DNA of 64,000 bases from Epiperipatus broadwayi (lineage: Eukaryota > Onychophora > Udeonychophora > Euonychophora > Peripatidae): assembly GCA_028023455.1 (NCBI GenBank), contig JAQFVV010000072.1:3180501-3244500 (forward strand), in the 5' to 3' direction. The notes beneath the pieces are model-generated. The model saw only the letters and a program-made list of their open reading frames with translations. It did not search any database and was not told where the DNA came from. Numbering within the stretch: the stretch's first letter is position 1; the number at the start of each line of letters is the position of its first letter. The position numbers and the translations under genes are program-made. Shown here piece after piece: positions 62,478 through 64,000 of the stretch.

Positions 62478-62563
62478 TTCCAGAAGAACTAGCATTGTTA
62501 GGCGTATCAACTCGGAGAAAGGTATGACCTTGATTAGATATCCCTGGCGAGCTGCTAGGTTCA
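62478..62563 (-). CDS. RYK: RYK exon: cytoplasmic juxtamembrane segment (EPSSSPG...TPNNASSSG)
   Basis: First RYK exon visible in the window. It encodes 28 residues, rich in Ser, ending in DTPNNASSSG; vertebrate RYK has a closely similar Ser-rich LRxDTPNNA segment just inside the membrane. Acceptor TTTTTAG lies before 62563; the donor is GTATGT (RC of 62472-62477). The exon begins with the last base of a codon and ends with one base of a split Ser codon (A|GT) completed in the next exon, phase 1. The preceding exon, which should carry the transmembrane helix, was not found up to 64000. Confidence 0.93.
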
Positions 62564-62710
62564 CTAAAAATAAACATAAATGTTAGTACAGGCATATTAT
62601 TAGTATGTAATCACTATTTATTGTTAATAAAATTTTTATTGAAATGAAAAATAAACAAACGTAAGTCAGTATATATATTTAAATATAAGTATATTGTCTA
62701 TAATTATTGT

Positions 62711-62895
62711 AATTAGAAGGGATTTCAACACAGACTTTTAAGCGTCCTACATCTATCCACTCCAGCTTATATAACTGATACACAGGACCACATAAATGAT
62801 TTCCAATATATGTATTTCGTGCTGAACCAGCACTTATCAGTTGGTCCAGATCATCAACTCCCACACACATATATAATCAGTGCTAAGTCAGTATA
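62711..62895 (-). repeat. family C element copy, reverse orientation
   Basis: aattagaagggatttcaaca, aactgatacacaggaccaca, tttcgtgctgaaccagcact and tatcagttggtccagatcat, all family landmarks in reverse. Confidence 0.8.
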
Positions 62896-63709
62896 GTTAA
62901 TTATTCAATCTATATACTTCCAAGAACAGTTCTCTTTATCCTACTCCAGAGCCATCTATTGTATAGTTGAGTAATCAATAAATACCGGATGGTTAGCTAC
63001 AATATCCATATTCTCAGACTGCATTTACTCTTGCCTATGGCAGTGAGAAGTTATGATTCAAAGCAGGAATCAATGCTATAAGAACAACCTATTGCTTCTT
63101 TATACTATTCAAAATATTTGCCTGACAATGAGAATAAAAGGTTTTAAATTTTTTGAATTAGGCTTATTTGTTTACATAGTTATATTGATCTAGCTTCAAA
63201 TTAGTATCTGCATATTTTAGTGATATCAGTTTTATGCCAAGAGTGTGAATGTTCTACTCTTTCACCAGGAAAATTAATATCAACAAAACATGCATGACTT
63301 TCTCATTTAAGAGACGTGATGTTTTCCTGCTAATATATAATTCAAAGATTTTCATACTTTTTTTTAAGGAGAAAAAGACACACACTGAAACTGTTATATA
63401 ATATAGCAAGCTAGGGAAAAAAACGGAGTTGGAAAAATATACTTCAGTACATAAAATTAGTTTAATTATATCAAACACAATTATGTGATACCTAAAGCAA
63501 AAAAAGAAAAAGAGCTCATATACAGTACATATATTTATTATGAACAAGTAACAAACATTTTTTAATTTTATTTGCAAGCTTGTCTTCAATTAAAATTTGT
63601 TTATGGATATAATGACAAATATTTACCGCATTGTAATTCCAGAAAATCCACCAAACAAATGATAACATAAAGGTCAAATTAATGTGATAATTATAGTTGT
63701 TTTGATTTT

Positions 63710-63822
63710 TTTTTCCATATGTCATAGCATCGGCTGGGAAGCGAACCCGCAGCAACTGTCTGCAAGCAACTGCTTGCTTGCAAGGCGGCTGCGTTGACCT
63801 CTCGGCTACCAACGCTTGATAA
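63710..63822 (-). mobile_element. class-II tRNA-like SINE, copy 2
   Basis: On the minus strand: GTTGGTAGCCGAGAGGTCAA (box A), GCAGCCGCCTTGCAAGCAAG, a long variable-arm-like segment GCAGTTGCTTGCAGACAGTT, then GCGGGTTCGCTTCCCAGC (box B). The layout is that of a Ser/Leu-type tRNA, with an A-rich end after GACATATGG. The sister copy is at 43728, with the same ends. Confidence 0.75.
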
Positions 63823-64000
63823 GTTGTTTAGGTTTGCTAGCATTTGTAATATAAATTCCATATTAAATGTGTCTGCATATAAACAATTAAATGTTGGTTT
63901 ACCATGCATTGTCAAATTTTTTGCTATGTTTCATTTTAGAATAAATTGATACTATTTTTGTAGAAAAATTCTGAAAATTTAAAACTAACAAAGACATCAA

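Larger units (their letters stand above)
2696..62563 (-). other. RYK: RYK/Derailed-type Wnt co-receptor pseudokinase gene, 3' portion (8 coding exons)
   Basis: Minus-strand gene reconstructed from eight exons that join in frame through AG/GT sites and give 341 residues plus a stop. In order: a juxtamembrane Ser-rich linker (window residues 1-60), Gly-loop EGTFGQIYHG (72-81), the VAIK-type lysine as FIK (K99), the alpha-C glutamate (E116), catalytic loop HKDLATRN (197-204), DNA in place of DFG (217-219), DVWAFG (258-263), PEERP (317-321) and C-terminus GRYI. HKD and DNA in place of HRD and DFG are the known RYK-family signature. RYK is a single-pass membrane receptor that binds Wnt through an extracellular WIF domain and works with Frizzled/Dishevelled in axon guidance and polarity; its kinase domain is generally considered catalytically inactive or very weak. 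The WIF, transmembrane and signal-peptide exons are upstream of the window. Intron phases from the 5' end are 1,1,1,0,2,0,2. Confidence 0.97.
62564..64000 (-). other. RYK intron upstream of the first visible exon
   Basis: Intronic up to the window edge. Contains a family C copy (62711-62895) and a class-II tRNA-like SINE (63710-63822). No transmembrane or WIF exon was found. Confidence 0.7.

Noticed and set aside
63254-63589. Hydrophobic frame that could be the RYK transmembrane exon
   Set aside because: The hydrophobic stretch is short and interrupted, there is no similarity to the RYK membrane-proximal region, and no convincing acceptor/donor pair gives the phase needed by the 62478-62563 exon.
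63710-63822. Functional tRNA gene
   Set aside because: Box A and box B are present, but stems mismatch, box B departs from consensus, and a sister copy at 43728 with the same ends indicates a SINE.

Overview
The window is one stretch of an AT-rich metazoan genome. It holds the 3' part of a single large gene on the minus strand, the Wnt-receptor pseudokinase RYK (Derailed / LIN-18 family). Eight coding exons were found, at 62478-62563, 45681-45812, 39947-40036, 26693-26892, 14960-15069, 11481-11640, 8072-8208 and 2696-2807. They total 1,027 nt, splice without a frame error through AG/GT sites, and encode the last 341 residues of the protein: the juxtamembrane segment and the whole kinase-like domain, ending at a TGA at 2696-2698. 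The Wnt-binding WIF domain, the transmembrane segment and the promoter lie beyond 64000. Bases 1-2695 are downstream of the stop codon.

Less than 2% of the window is coding. The introns run from 3.3 to 16.7 kb and are packed with mobile DNA. Two LTR retrotransposons with very long LTRs (about 1.6-1.7 kb) sit in two different introns, both antisense to RYK and both inserted in (TA)n. Element 1 (32960-37669) carries an intact Ty3/Gypsy-type Gag but no Pol. Element 2 (52449-58259) carries one 241-codon coiled-coil/basic ORF that I cannot assign, and again no Pol. LTR pairs are nearly identical, so both insertions look recent and must have been mobilised in trans. Three decayed RTE-type LINE fragments, a hAT-type DNA element with an 8-bp target duplication, tRNA-derived SINEs (two families), several MITEs and large foldback elements, and diverged tandem repeats fill most of the rest.

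The organism is a large-genome animal. Long introns, abundant tRNA-SINEs and RTE elements, C-homopolymers and (TA)n would fit a mollusc, possibly a cephalopod, but this is inference from style, not a diagnostic match. No tRNA or rRNA gene, CRISPR or second cellular gene was found.

The most interesting signals are the two Pol-less long-LTR elements, near-perfect intronic hairpins of 106-177 bp per arm (predicted dsRNA in the RYK pre-mRNA), oppositely oriented repeat copies flanking exons 26693-26892 and 62478-62563, and a pure C11 run serving as the polypyrimidine tract of one RYK 3' splice site.
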